Shown: positions 1 to 9,019, numbered from the stretch's first letter. The stretch: 64,000 nt of DNA from Mesorhizobium sp. B2-1-8 (GCF_006442545.2 NZ_CP083952.1:3697501-3761500), one strand, 5' to 3'. A program made the numbers and translations. The notes: a model not told the origin generated them from the sequence alone.

Positions 1-137
1 GGGCAGGGTAGCAGCAGCCTCGTCGTCGCGGAGCATAACCACCGGCGACGCATCTCCGTTCTGTGAGGATTCCGCTGCGCCCGGAACGAATTGGCGTCGG
101 CACCGTTCTCTTGGTCAGCAACCAAGGGAGCCGCTTC

Positions 138-497
138 ATGGCTGATACCAACAAATCCGGCCCTCCTGACATCGAGGATATCCAGAAGACGCTGGAAAAG
201 CAGATCGCCGACCTGCGCAAGGAGATCACCAAGATCAACAAGAGCATTTCGGCGCGCAGCGCGGAAATGCTCGATGACGCCAGCGAACAAGCGTCGGATT
301 TCTACGATACAGCCGCTTCCCGCGCCTCGCGGACAGCGCAGCAGTTGCGCAGCCAGGCTCAGTCCGTTTCAGAAGCCGCGCGCGAAAATCCCGGCACGAC
401 GACCGCAGTGATTGGCGTGATTGGCCTGCTCGGCTTCCTGGCCGGGATTGCCGTCGGCCAGTCGATGAACGACACGCCGCGCCGCTGGTACCATTAG
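138..497 (+). CDS. DUF883 family protein (ElaB/YqjD-like, membrane-anchored)
   Basis: 119 residues. The N-terminal two thirds is a charged, helical, probably coiled-coil stretch rich in Lys, Glu, Ala and Ser. It is followed by one hydrophobic C-terminal segment (about residues 90-110, from TTTAVIGVIG to LAGIAVGQS) and a short basic tail, the layout of DUF883/ElaB-like proteins. In enterobacteria such proteins are tail-anchored in the inner membrane and associate with ribosomes in stationary phase; that role is family knowledge and is not shown here. An in-frame start exists upstream at 63, but the ATG at 138 has AGGGAG a few bases before it and gives the normal family length. It is followed 72 bases later by another small membrane protein. 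Confidence 0.85.
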   Translation: MADTNKSGPPDIEDIQKTLEKQIADLRKEITKINKSISARSAEMLDDASEQASDFYDTAASRASRTAQQLRSQAQSVSEAARENPGTTTAVIGVIGLLGFLAGIAVGQSMNDTPRRWYH

Positions 498-569
498 CTG
501 CAAGGCGGCCAGATTGGCCGGCCGCATCATCTCGCTACGTTTCAACATGTTCGTCTCGGGGAGGGTATC

Positions 570-737
570 ATGGCGTCGTCCATGCTGATCGGCATTCTCA
601 TTACATTCCTGGTCATTATCCTGGTTCTGTATCTCGTCCAGCGCCTGCCGCTCGACGCCAGGATGAGGCAGATCGTGCAGATCATAGTCATCATCATCGG
701 CATTATTTCGCTGCTCAAATACCTCGCGGTATTCTAG
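570..737 (+). CDS. Small hydrophobic membrane protein (Thivi_2564-like)
   Basis: An open frame of 55 residues with an excellent ribosome binding site (GGGGAGGG just upstream of the ATG). The product has two hydrophobic segments (about residues 5-23 and 33-54) joined by a short polar loop with Arg, Asp and Arg. Size and hairpin topology resemble the small Thivi_2564-type membrane proteins often found near DUF883 genes; that name rests on resemblance only. It lies 72 bases downstream of the DUF883 gene on the same strand and may share its transcript. Function unknown. Confidence 0.6.
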   Translation: MASSMLIGILITFLVIILVLYLVQRLPLDARMRQIVQIIVIIIGIISLLKYLAVF

Positions 738-939
738 GCCGCGAAGGACGGCAATTTCCTGTTTCGAGCCGGCCTGGCTCGTTTCAAGCCGGGCCGGCAT
801 TGTTTCAAGAATGCGGTTCAATCGATTGATATTGCTATCCTTTCGATAAAACTGCCGGCCGGTCTTGCCGTTGTCATGCTCGTTTGACAAAACAGGCGCG
901 CCTCCGGCGGGAGGCGGCATCAAACGAGGATTTGCCGAA

Positions 940-1923
940 ATGAATGTGGCCCAGAACATCGTCGCCGGCCTTGACCGGATACTCACCATGGAACTGGTGC
1001 GCGTCACCGAACGGGCCGCCGTCGCGGCCGCCCGGCTGCGTGGCCGCGGCGACGAAAAAGCTGCCGACCAGGTCGCCGTCGACGCCATGCGCGAGGAGCT
1101 TAATCGCCTCGCCATCAAGGGCACGGTGGTGATAGGCGAGGGCGAGCGGGACGAGGCGCCGATGCTCTATATCGGCGAGGAGGTCGGGACCGGCCAAGGC
1201 CCGGCGGTCGATATCGCGCTTGATCCGCTCGAAGGCACGACGATCTGCGCCAAGAACCTGCCGAACGCACTCGCGGTGATCGCGATCGCCGAAAAGGGCA
1301 GCCTGCTGTTCGCGCCCGACGTCTACATGGACAAGATCGCGGTCGGTCCGGGTTACGCCGAAGGCGTCATCGACATCGATGCCACGCCGGCCGACAACAT
1401 CGCCAGCCTCGCCCGGGCGAAGGGCGTCACTGTGTCCGATATCACCGCCTGCATCCTCGACCGGCCGCGCCACGCCAAGCTGATCGACGCCGTGCGTGCC
1501 ACCGGCGCCGCGATCCGGCTGATCGGTGACGGCGACGTCGCCGGCGTCATCCACACCACCGACCCGGAAGAAACCGGCATCGACATCTATCTCGGCACCG
1601 GAGGCGCACCGGAAGGCGTTCTGGCCGCGGCCGCCCTGCGCTGCACCGGCGGCCAGATGCTAGGCCGGCTGATCCTCGATACGCCTGAGAAGGTGGCACG
1701 CGCGGCAAAGATGGGCATTGCCGATCCGAAGCGGGTTTATCGAGCCGAGGACATGGCGCGCGGCGATGTGCTGTTCGCGGCCACCGGCGTTACCGACGGC
1801 AATATGCTGGCGGGCGTCAAGTTCGGCCGCACATACATCACCACGCACACGATCGTCTTGCGCTCCTCGTCGCGCACCGTGCGGGAGATCAAGGCCCGGC
1901 ACCAGGATCTGGATAAGTTCTAG
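940..1923 (+). CDS. glpX: Class II fructose-1,6-bisphosphatase GlpX
   Basis: 327 residues, full length for GlpX. It hydrolyses fructose 1,6-bisphosphate to fructose 6-phosphate in gluconeogenesis and in regeneration of pentose-phosphate intermediates, in the cytosol. The metal- and substrate-binding signatures are visible: GEGERDEAPML near residue 65, DPLEGTT near residue 93 and GTGGAPEG near residue 213. The ATG at 940 is preceded by CGAGGA at good spacing; a longer TTG-initiated frame from 865 adds an unconserved leader and is unlikely. In rhizobia glpX commonly precedes recJ, as it does here after one small gene. Confidence 0.97.
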   Translation: MNVAQNIVAGLDRILTMELVRVTERAAVAAARLRGRGDEKAADQVAVDAMREELNRLAIKGTVVIGEGERDEAPMLYIGEEVGTGQGPAVDIALDPLEGTTICAKNLPNALAVIAIAEKGSLLFAPDVYMDKIAVGPGYAEGVIDIDATPADNIASLARAKGVTVSDITACILDRPRHAKLIDAVRATGAAIRLIGDGDVAGVIHTTDPEETGIDIYLGTGGAPEGVLAAAALRCTGGQMLGRLILDTPEKVARAAKMGIADPKRVYRAEDMARGDVLFAATGVTDGNMLAGVKFGRTYITTHTIVLRSSSRTVREIKARHQDLDKF

Positions 1924-1995
1924 ACCTGCTTGCGAAGCCGTGCGTCAGTTGTTAGCCATTGGCTGCATCTGAACCTGGCCGCGCAAGGACTAACG

Positions 1996-2220
1996 ATGAA
2001 GGTGTTCGACTGGCACGCGGATCCGATTTCGCGTGCCACTCCTGTCACGAAATCCTATCGCAACACCCAGAACGTGCGCCGCTTTCTCACCCGCGAATGC
2101 GGCGACATGTTCAGGTTCGACCGACCCTTCATGGCCTGGCTCGAGGACCGTCGGGAGAAGACTATGGGAGATGCAGCCGACGAGTGGGTCCGGCGCCAGG
2201 CTGAAAAGCGGAAAGCGTAG
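1996..2220 (+). CDS. DUF6434 domain protein
   Basis: 74 residues. The pattern FDWH...PI at the N-terminus, then YRNTQNVRRF and a central FRFDRPFMAWL, is that of the DUF6434 domain, which also occurs beside SAP DNA-binding domains in other proteins. The C-terminus is a charged helix. The ATG has AAGGA eleven bases upstream. It sits between glpX and recJ on the same strand and may be co-transcribed with glpX. Biochemical function is unknown; a nucleic-acid-related role is only suggested by domain associations. Confidence 0.75.
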   Translation: MKVFDWHADPISRATPVTKSYRNTQNVRRFLTRECGDMFRFDRPFMAWLEDRREKTMGDAADEWVRRQAEKRKA

Positions 2221-2279
2221 TTTGAAGTCTTCTGCGATGCCTACTGCCGCTAACCGCTTGGCTTTGCCGGCCTTTGGCC

Positions 2280-2370
2280 CTGAAGCGCGTCGCGTTAACA
2301 CGGCGCTTCAGGGTGTTGTTTGTGCATGCCGTTATCCCAAAACCGCTGCGCACTTTTGGGCGACATGCAT
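2280..2370 (+). repeat. Rhizobial intergenic mosaic repeat (RIME-like), copy A
   Basis: Two adjacent inverted repeats fill this gap. The first has arms GAAGCGC and GCGCTTC around about 14 bases. The second pairs TGCATG...CCCAAAA with TTTTGGG...CATGCA around CCGCTGCGCAC. The second module recurs almost base for base at 37975-38021, also next to a GCGCGTCGCG module. The arrangement is that of the rhizobial mosaic elements scattered between genes. It lies entirely upstream of the chosen recJ start. The exact family name is a recollection, not a database match. Confidence 0.75.
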
Positions 2371-2403
2371 TATCCTGCGGCCAACCATGACTTGGCAAAG
2401 CGT

Positions 2404-4185
2404 ATGATGGGCGAAAGGCGCGTCTTCCTCGATGTCAGGCAGTCGGCCACCGGTCTCTCCTGGGAGCACCGCCTGACCGAACGGCAGGACATGATCGCGC
2501 TCGCCATTGCGCAGGGCCATGGCGTGCCCGACATCGTCGCGCGCGTTCTTGCCGGACGCGGCGTTGCTGCCGATGAGACCGAGCGGTTTCTCGATCCGAC
2601 GATCCGTGACCTGTTGCCGAATCCGGCCTCGTTGACCGACATGGACAAGGCCGCCATCCGCATTGCCGCCGCCGTCGTTGCCCGGGAGAAAATAGCGATC
2701 TTCGGCGATTACGACGTCGATGGCGCGGCCTCGTCGGCCTTGCTGAAGCGGTTTCTCGCGCATTTCTCGGTGCCGTCCGAAATCTATATCCCGGATCGTA
2801 TTTTCGAGGGCTACGGTCCCAATCCCGATGCCATGCGCGAACTGGTCTCGCGCGGCGCAACGTTGATCGTCACCGTCGATTGCGGCACCAACAGCGCCGC
2901 CTCCGTCGAGGCAGCCAACGAGGCGGGCGCCGATGTCGTGGTGCTGGACCACCACCAGGTTGGCGGCGCGCTGCCGGCGGCGCATGCCGTCGTCAATCCA
3001 AACCGCGACGACGACCTTTCCGGGCAGGGCCATCTCTGTGCCGCCGGCGTGGTCTTTCTCGCTCTGGTGCAGACCGCGAAAGTGCTGCGCGCGATGACCG
3101 GCGCCACGCCGCCGGATCTGCTCTCCTTGCTCGATCTCGTGGCGCTTGCCACCGTCTGCGACGTGGTGCCGCTCACGGGCGTCAACCGCGCCTTCGTCGT
3201 CAAAGGGCTGCAAGTCGCGCGCCAACAGAAGAATGAAGGGATGGCTGCCCTTGCGCGGGTGTCGCGCATCGGCGAACCGATCGGCACCTTCCATCTCGCC
3301 TATCTGATCGGCCCGCGCATCAATGCGGGCGGGCGCATCGGCGATGCGGCGCTCGGCAGCCGGTTGCTTGCAACGGACGATCCGGTCGAGGCGCTGACCA
3401 TCGCCGAGACGCTCGACCGGCTGAACCAAGAACGGCAACTGATGGAACAGGAGATGCTCGCCGCCGCGCGCGCCGAGGCCGATGCCGAGCTCGCGGGCGG
3501 CAGCGGCCCGGCGATCGTCGTCACCGCCAGCAACAACTGGCATCCCGGCATTGTCGGCCTGCTTGCTTCACGACTGAAGGATCACGCACGACGGCCGGCT
3601 TTCGCCATCGCCTTCAACGCCAACGGCACCGGTACCGGTTCGGGCCGTTCGGTGTCGGGTTTCGATCTTGGCCGGCTGGTGCGCGAAGCCGCCAATGCCG
3701 GGCTCATCATCAAGGGCGGCGGCCATGGCATGGCCGCCGGCATCACCGTGGAGCGCGCAAGGTTGGGCGAGCTCAGGGCCTTCTTCGAGGAGCGGGCGGC
3801 CGCCGACGTTTTCCGGTTGCAGGATGAGGAGAGCCTGGCGATCGACGGCGCTCTTGCCGCGGAAGGCGCGACGCTCGGCCTGCTCGACGCGCTGGAGAAG
3901 GCGGGGCCTTTCGGCGCCGGGCATGTCGCGCCGGTATTCGTGCTGCCACGCCATCGGCTGGTCGATATCAGGCCGGTCGGCACCAACCATATTCGCGCCG
4001 ACTTGCAGTCGGAGAGCGGCGGCCGCATCCAGGCGATCGCCTTTCGCGCCGTCGACACCGTGCTTGGCGAATTCCTGTTCAAGAACCGCGGCAAGACGAT
4101 GCATGTCGCCGGCTCGCTGTCGGGCAATCACTGGAACGGCAACCGCACGGTGCAGTTTCGCATCATCGACGCCGCACGCGCGTAG
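2404..4185 (+). CDS. recJ: Single-stranded-DNA-specific exonuclease RecJ
   Basis: 593 residues. RecJ degrades single-stranded DNA 5' to 3' in recombination, mismatch repair and fork processing. The DHH phosphoesterase core is clear: DYDVDGA at residues 102-108 and the metal-binding DHH at 182-184. A DHHA1 domain with GGGHGMAAG follows near residue 440, then the C-terminal OB-like domain. Longer in-frame starts from 2320 run into the mosaic repeat and read through its palindrome, so the tandem ATG codons at 2404 and 2407, which give the usual MxGERRxFLDV beginning, are preferred. The ribosome binding site is weak. Confidence 0.95.
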   Translation: MMGERRVFLDVRQSATGLSWEHRLTERQDMIALAIAQGHGVPDIVARVLAGRGVAADETERFLDPTIRDLLPNPASLTDMDKAAIRIAAAVVAREKIAIFGDYDVDGAASSALLKRFLAHFSVPSEIYIPDRIFEGYGPNPDAMRELVSRGATLIVTVDCGTNSAASVEAANEAGADVVVLDHHQVGGALPAAHAVVNPNRDDDLSGQGHLCAAGVVFLALVQTAKVLRAMTGATPPDLLSLLDLVALATVCDVVPLTGVNRAFVVKGLQVARQQKNEGMAALARVSRIGEPIGTFHLAYLIGPRINAGGRIGDAALGSRLLATDDPVEALTIAETLDRLNQERQLMEQEMLAAARAEADAELAGGSGPAIVVTASNNWHPGIVGLLASRLKDHARRPAFAIAFNANGTGTGSGRSVSGFDLGRLVREAANAGLIIKGGGHGMAAGITVERARLGELRAFFEERAAADVFRLQDEESLAIDGALAAEGATLGLLDALEKAGPFGAGHVAPVFVLPRHRLVDIRPVGTNHIRADLQSESGGRIQAIAFRAVDTVLGEFLFKNRGKTMHVAGSLSGNHWNGNRTVQFRIIDAARA

Positions 4186-4206
4186 CCGCGGCGGAAACCG
4201 GGCAAT

Positions 4207-4770
4207 TCAGCCGGCCGGCGCATAACGCAGCAACGTCACGCCCTGGGTAAGACTTTCCGTGCCGAGCGGTTTCAGCGCCAGCGACAGGCCGGGTTGGAAA
4301 TATGGCTTGCCGCCACCCAGCACCACAGGATGCATATAGAGCCGGTATTCGTCGACAAGACCGGCCCGTGCCAGAGAGGCTGCAAGATCGGCGCCGCCGA
4401 GAATGACGAGGCCACCGGTCTGCTCCTTGAGGGATCGTACCGTGTTCTCGGCATCGCCACTCACCAGGCGGGCATTGAGCCCGACTTGCCGAAGCCTGGT
4501 CGAGAAGACGATCTTCGGCGTTTCGCGCCATGCATGGGCAAAATCCCGCCCGACCTCGTCGGCGCCGGTCGCGCGCTCAGGGCTGTCCCAGAAGCGCATC
4601 GTTTCGTACATGCGCCGTCCCGCGAGCACGGCGGAGGCCTGTCTCATCATGTCGTTGAAATGCTGGTGCAGCTCCGTCTCGGGCACCGGCAAGCCGATGT
4701 CCTCGTCCGATCGGGCGATATAGCCGTCCAACGACGTCAGCATGGAATAGACAATCCTGGCTATCGGCAA
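4207..4770 (-). CDS. Dihydrofolate reductase/RibD C-terminal family protein
   Basis: About 187 residues. The N-terminal RIVYSMLTSLDGYIA, the central GRRMYETMRFW and the later LVILGGADLAASLARAGLVDEY are the fold markers of the RibD C-terminal/DHFR-like reductases, which use NADPH. The substrate is not predictable; many stand-alone members are uncharacterised. The start is uncertain: TTG at 4770 gives the canonical N-terminus, TTG at 4800 adds ten unconserved residues and ATG at 4743 removes the first strand. It is convergent with recJ, 21 bases away. Confidence 0.8.
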   Translation of the reverse strand: MPIARIVYSMLTSLDGYIARSDEDIGLPVPETELHQHFNDMMRQASAVLAGRRMYETMRFWDSPERATGADEVGRDFAHAWRETPKIVFSTRLRQVGLNARLVSGDAENTVRSLKEQTGGLVILGGADLAASLARAGLVDEYRLYMHPVVLGGGKPYFQPGLSLALKPLGTESLTQGVTLLRYAPAG

Positions 4771-4854
4771 CTCCGCTTCGGTTGGCCTTCGTGCTCCCAA
4801 AGATCGCCGAAATCGTACTCGTAGTGAAAGCGCCCCGACGCCCCCGGCGTCCGA

Positions 4855-5679
4855 TCAGTAGTTGAACGAAATACGCGCAAACGGCCCGTGGGTGAGTTGG
4901 CTGGCTTTACCCGCCGGTACTGTGTTGGCGTCATAGAAGTTCTTGTAGCCGACGCCGTACAGATATTCGAGCTGATAACCTGCCCCAAGCTTTACCCCAG
5001 GAGCGAACTCCCATGCCAGTCCGGTCTTGAGACCGACGGTTGCAAAGGTGCGACTTTCGGAAAACTCTTCCAAGCCACTACCATAGTCTCTCTTTGCCTT
5101 GATCTTTCCAAACAGAACGGAAGCGTCGGCCGATCCAAAGAAGCTTAATTGAGCGCCTAGAGGTTTGGACACATCCATGCCGAGACGCGGGCCGATGCCC
5201 CATGAAGTCTCGGTTGCGGTAAAGACTGGAGGTTCGTTGTCTGTAAAGTCCGCGCCATAGTGCTGATAACGCAGTCCCGCAAACGGGCGCAGGGACCAGT
5301 CGTCCTGCTGCAGGTGGTATCCTGCCTCAACGTCCGCATTCCAGTACCGCCCACCGCTGAACTGCCAGCCATAGAGATCGTCGTTGATCCGACCAGCGGA
5401 CTGCTCCAAATAGCTGTAGCTCGCCGCCATGTCCCAGGCATCGTTGATGCGGTATCCCAACTTCGCCGCCCCATAACCGCCGTCGCCGGTGCGTGCTTCG
5501 TCGTAGTTGCCGGTCTCAAACTCCTGCGTTTGGCTGTTGGCCCGAAAGACGTACCCGCCCTCAACATAACCGAACCACGACGCGACCGGTATCGACTGGG
5601 CGACTGCCTGCAAATCCGCAGCCATCGCCGTGCCTGTGGCGAGCAACACCGAAGATAGCGCAAACAGAATCGATTTCAT
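4855..5679 (-). CDS. Outer-membrane beta-barrel protein (Lpg1974/Legionella-OMP-like)
   Basis: 274 residues with a Sec signal peptide (MKSILFALSS..., predicted cleavage after AMA at about residue 20) and a C-terminal aromatic (ISFNY), as expected for an outer-membrane barrel. Amphipathic strands such as GAAKLGYRINDAWDMAASY, LRPFAGLRYQHY and WGIGPRLGMDVSKPLG resemble the Lpg1974 pore-forming family. The ATG at 5679 is chosen because it opens the signal peptide; an upstream frame to 5763 adds a basic leader that would mask it. Permeability and physiological role cannot be read from sequence. Confidence 0.8.
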   Translation of the reverse strand: MKSILFALSSVLLATGTAMAADLQAVAQSIPVASWFGYVEGGYVFRANSQTQEFETGNYDEARTGDGGYGAAKLGYRINDAWDMAASYSYLEQSAGRINDDLYGWQFSGGRYWNADVEAGYHLQQDDWSLRPFAGLRYQHYGADFTDNEPPVFTATETSWGIGPRLGMDVSKPLGAQLSFFGSADASVLFGKIKAKRDYGSGLEEFSESRTFATVGLKTGLAWEFAPGVKLGAGYQLEYLYGVGYKNFYDANTVPAGKASQLTHGPFARISFNY

Positions 5680-6144
5680 GAAAATTCCCACTAGGCTTTT
5701 TGCCTGTAACACTTGCCGCCGAAACTGAATATTGTTTTTCTGCAACACTCGCTCCAGAGCCACTCAGTGACCGCCGGAAGGGAGCGGTACATCGAGCTAG
5801 ACTCATGGAAATGCCGCCGATGAAATGCTGCCGGCACTTCCGATGGGCACATCATCGATCCTAAGAAGGTGATCGAAATCTCGCAATCGATGTGACGGAC
5901 AAACTTAGCCGCCTTGATTCACGGCGATGAGCTTTTGGCGGCCTGAAGCGGTGATCTGGCCGCCGTTGCGGTGCTTTTTGGCAAGCCTCATCGCAGCGCA
6001 GGCCCCACATCAGCCAATAGGCGCCGGTATGCAGGAACAACCGGAACTGGTTGGCCGTCGCTCTTGTGCAGGATGTGCGGTCGGCGGCGAGATGCGTTTT
6101 CCTAGACTTGATGTGGTTCTCGACCGCTCCGCGTCGGCACTAGT
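5680..6144. other. Gene-poor gap with IS remnant
   Basis: 465 bases between two minus-strand genes. The half next to the patatin gene carries a transposase fragment, given as a separate entry. The rest shows no supported gene. A TGATTCA-containing segment at about 5915-5922 might mark an old element boundary, but no matching terminal repeat was found. Confidence 0.6.
5995..6124 (-). pseudogene. IS1380-family transposase remnant (C-terminal fragment)
   Basis: Read on the minus strand from 6124, this stretch encodes about 43 residues with VENHIKSRKTHLAADRTSC, then ANQFRLFLHT and GAYWLMWGLR. This is the conserved C-terminal block of IS1380-family transposases (AENLIK..K..LASDRTSC...NQMRLILH.AAYWLLW). 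No start codon, catalytic DDE part or terminal repeats are present and similarity ends abruptly, so it is a dead relic. It abuts the 3' end of the patatin-like gene at 6145. Confidence 0.75.
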
Positions 6145-7119
6145 CTAGGCGAGAACCGTCTGCAGCCGCGTCAGTTCGCCGATCTGCGCCATCGTCGCCT
6201 GGTAGCCGAGCTGGATCGCCTCGTCGGCCCGGTGGAATTCGGTGAGGCCGATATGGCTGAGCTTGGGCTGCAGCGACATGTCGGGCGGATCGCCGGCAAG
6301 TCTCGCCCGTGAAATGCGATCCTGGATGATGTTGAAGGCCTCGACCATCACGCCGGTGATGCCCAGACGCGTCTGGTGCGATTGGTGCTGGGCGCCGACT
6401 TGGTCGGGCCTTGGCGCATCCTTTTCGATAATCAGTTCGCCGGCACTGTGCTTGATCACGGCGGCGCGGCCGAACAGGTCGTAGTGGAGGTTGACGGCCA
6501 CGACGAGCGGCTGCTCGTAGGCGCGGCAGACCGAAACGGGCACCGGATTGACCAGCGCTCCGTCGACCAGCACGCGGCCGTTGCAATCGACCGGCTCGAA
6601 CACGCCCGGCAGCGCGTAGGACGCGCGCATGGCCGTGATCAGCGAGCCGCTCGACAGCCAGATCTCGTGGCCGGTGCGGATTTCCGACGCGACGCAGACG
6701 AATGGCTTGCGCAAATCGTCGAAGCGGATACCGGCCACGTGCTCGCGCAGACGCGCATCCAGTTTCATGCCGCCGAAGAGGCCGCTGCCGCGCAGGTTGA
6801 GATCGAGCAGGCCGAAGATTCGCCGTCTGGTGAGGCTGCGGGCGAACTCTTCCAGCTCATCCAGTTTGCCGGCGAGATAACAGCCGCCGACGAGCGCACC
6901 GATCGAGGTGCCGGCGATCATGGAAACTTCGATGCCGGCTTCATCGAGCGCGCGCAGCACGCCGATATGAGCCCAGCCTCTGGCGCAACCGCCGCCGAGC
7001 GCGAGCGAAATGCCGGTTTTCTTCGGGGATTTTGCTTCGGATGCGCCGCCGGCCGAGGACAGGCCGTTGGCCTCCCTGACGTCTGGTCTGTTACGCGATG
7101 ACGCCCATTCGAGCATCAT
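6145..7119 (-). CDS. Patatin-like phospholipase (RssA/YlbK-like)
   Basis: 324 residues. A patatin domain starts near residue 36 with the oxyanion-hole glycine loop ALGGGCARGWAHIG. The nucleophile motif GTSIG is at 70-74 (Ser72) and the catalytic DGA at 186-188 (Asp186), so the Ser-Asp dyad is intact. Members hydrolyse acyl esters of phospholipids or related lipids; the true substrate is unknown. There is no signal peptide, so a cytosolic or peripheral-membrane enzyme is likely. The tandem ATG at 7119/7116 follows GGGAG. It lies downstream of hisI on the same strand. The last codons touch the transposase relic, but the C-terminus looks normal. Confidence 0.9.
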   Translation of the reverse strand: MMLEWASSRNRPDVREANGLSSAGGASEAKSPKKTGISLALGGGCARGWAHIGVLRALDEAGIEVSMIAGTSIGALVGGCYLAGKLDELEEFARSLTRRRIFGLLDLNLRGSGLFGGMKLDARLREHVAGIRFDDLRKPFVCVASEIRTGHEIWLSSGSLITAMRASYALPGVFEPVDCNGRVLVDGALVNPVPVSVCRAYEQPLVVAVNLHYDLFGRAAVIKHSAGELIIEKDAPRPDQVGAQHQSHQTRLGITGVMVEAFNIIQDRISRARLAGDPPDMSLQPKLSHIGLTEFHRADEAIQLGYQATMAQIGELTRLQTVLA

Positions 7120-7200
7120 GATCTCCCTTGTCCCGAGGCTAATATACGAATGGGCCGTATCGAAATGATGAATCTGAGTGGTCGGTGTGAGGCAGAAGGT

Positions 7201-7662
7201 TCAAGCTGGTGGCTTCCGATACATGTTTTCCGCATCGAACAGCGGTTTACTGCCGTCGTCGGCAAGCGTCGCCTTGCCGTCAATCAGCCCCACCGTCCGA
7301 TAAAAGCATGAACGTCGGCCAGTGTGACAAGTTGCGTCGTGGCCCAATACTTTGACGCGCAACCATATCGCGTCCTGGTCACAATCCGTGAGCATCTCGA
7401 TGACGTGCTGGAAATTGCCCGACGTTTCGCCCTTCTTCCAGAGCGTGTTGCGCGAGCGCGACCAGTAGTGGGCGATGCCTGTCTCCAGCGTCAGCGCCAG
7501 CGCCTGCGCATTCATATGCGCGACCATCAGCAGCATGCCGTCGGCGGCGTCGGTGACAACGACGGTGACAAGACCGGCGGCATCGAAGCGCGGCGAGAAC
7601 ACCGCGCCTTCCTCCAGATTTTTCTTATTTGATGGGGCTTTCGGAAATTCCAGTGCCGACAT
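7201..7662 (-). CDS. hisI: Phosphoribosyl-AMP cyclohydrolase HisI
   Basis: 153 residues, the stand-alone form without a HisE domain. It opens the purine ring of phosphoribosyl-AMP in the third step of histidine synthesis, in the cytosol. The conserved [17 protein letters not shown] is at about residues 67-83. The metal-binding CDQDA, the [16 protein letters not shown] zinc site and the final FDAENMY follow in order. It starts 7 bases after the folE stop, so the two form an operon, an arrangement common in rhizobia. Confidence 0.96.
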   Translation of the reverse strand: MSALEFPKAPSNKKNLEEGAVFSPRFDAAGLVTVVVTDAADGMLLMVAHMNAQALALTLETGIAHYWSRSRNTLWKKGETSGNFQHVIEMLTDCDQDAIWLRVKVLGHDATCHTGRRSCFYRTVGLIDGKATLADDGSKPLFDAENMYRKPPA

Positions 7663-7669
7663 TGCCGGT

Positions 7670-8332
7670 CTATTTTCCTGTTGACCATGACGTCGGTAAG
7701 GGGCTTACGCCGCGTACCATGGTGACAAAACGAACCTGCTCTTCGGGCGTATCCTTGAAGACGCCGGTGAAGGTGGAGGTCAGCGTGGTTGAGCCCTGCT
7801 TGCGGATGCCGCGCATGGCCATGCACATGTGCTCGGCCTCGATCATGACCGCGACGCCGCGCGGGTTGAGCACGTCCTGGATGACACCGGCAATCTGCGC
7901 GGTCAGGGCTTCCTGCGTCTGCAGGCGGTGGGCGAAGATATCGACGACGCGCGCGATCTTGGACAGGCCGACGACCTTGCCGTCCGGCAAATAGCCGACA
8001 TGCGCCTTGCCGATGATCGGCACCATGTGGTGCTCGCAATGCGAGTGGAACGTGATGTCCTTGACGATGACCAGGTCGTCGTAGCCGGCGACCTCCTCGA
8101 AGGTACGGCCGAGCTCGTCCGCCGGGCACATGTCATAGCCGCCGAACATTTCACGGTACGCCTTGGCCACGCGCTTGGGGGTGTCGATCAAACCCTCGCG
8201 ATCGGGATTGTCGCCGGTCCAGCGCAGCAAGGTGCGCACGGCGGCCTCGACTTCGGCTTCGCTCGGGCGGTCGGTGACCGGCTTTTCCATATAGGCGGAC
8301 TGGGGCATGAGTTTCTTGATGACGGCATCCAT
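7670..8332 (-). CDS. folE: GTP cyclohydrolase I FolE
   Basis: 220 residues. It converts GTP to 7,8-dihydroneopterin triphosphate, the first step of folate synthesis and of queuosine precursor formation. [11 protein letters not shown] carries the zinc-binding Cys and His residues. [20 protein letters not shown] and [17 protein letters not shown] are the remaining core motifs, including the second zinc Cys. The frame stays open upstream to 9067 because no stop intervenes, but only the ATG at 8332, preceded by GGGAG, gives family length; ATG 8308 is an alternative. It is divergent from the IscU-like gene and co-directional with hisI. Confidence 0.96.
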   Translation of the reverse strand: MDAVIKKLMPQSAYMEKPVTDRPSEAEVEAAVRTLLRWTGDNPDREGLIDTPKRVAKAYREMFGGYDMCPADELGRTFEEVAGYDDLVIVKDITFHSHCEHHMVPIIGKAHVGYLPDGKVVGLSKIARVVDIFAHRLQTQEALTAQIAGVIQDVLNPRGVAVMIEAEHMCMAMRGIRKQGSTTLTSTFTGVFKDTPEEQVRFVTMVRGVSPLPTSWSTGK

Positions 8333-8572
8333 AAAAGGCGTCTCCCGTAGTCCCTCTCTCAGGAGGAACGAGTTGAACGGACCACGACCTTTCGGTGTCG
8401 GAAACTCGCCCCGTTTCCAGCCCCGTAAGCGGCGTGAACTTCCCGGCAAGGACAGTGGCGTTCGCCGCCTTGTCGATACCGGACTGCCAGCATTATATAT
8501 GGTCGTGCCGAGCGAATGAAAGACGCAACAACGGCAATCGCTGTTCGCTTGGCGGCGACAGATTGGAAAATA

Positions 8573-9019
8573 ATGATCAACGACGTCTACAACGCGAAAA
8601 TTCTCGGTTTTGCCGGAAACATCGCCCGCATCGGCCGGCTCGATCATCCCGACGCGACCGCGAAGGCGCATTCGAAGCTGTGCGGATCGACCGTTACCGT
8701 CGACCTCAAGATGGTGGACGGCGTGGTCACCGACTTTGCCCACGACGTGAAAGCCTGCGCACTCGGACAGGCATCGTCCTCGATCATGGCGCAACATGTC
8801 GTCGGCGCCAGTGCCGAGGAATTGCGCGCGGTACGCGAGACCATGCTGAAGATGCTGAAGGAGAACGGTGCGCCGCCGGAAGGCCGCTTCGCCGACCTCA
8901 GCTATCTGGAGCCGGTGCGCGACTACAAGGCGCGGCATGCGTCGACCATGCTGACCTTCGACGCCGTGGTCGACGCCATCGGCCAGATCGAGAAGAAACG
9001 CGCCGACGAAGCGGCTTAG
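8573..9019 (+). CDS. IscU/NifU-N-like iron-sulfur scaffold family protein
   Basis: 148 residues. The IscU/NifU N-terminal fold is recognisable from [20 protein letters not shown], the first cysteine in SKLCGST (near residue 36) and the second in [14 protein letters not shown] (near residue 62). The third cysteine of classical IscU, expected in the C-terminal R-x-x-C segment, is replaced: the local sequence is KARHASTML. Cluster assembly as in IscU is therefore doubtful. ATG 8573 is chosen because it gives the family N-terminus; an upstream frame from 8516 is non-conserved. The gene stands back to back with folE and its stop overlaps the stop of the convergent LysR gene. Confidence 0.85.
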   Translation: MINDVYNAKILGFAGNIARIGRLDHPDATAKAHSKLCGSTVTVDLKMVDGVVTDFAHDVKACALGQASSSIMAQHVVGASAEELRAVRETMLKMLKENGAPPEGRFADLSYLEPVRDYKARHASTMLTFDAVVDAIGQIEKKRADEAA

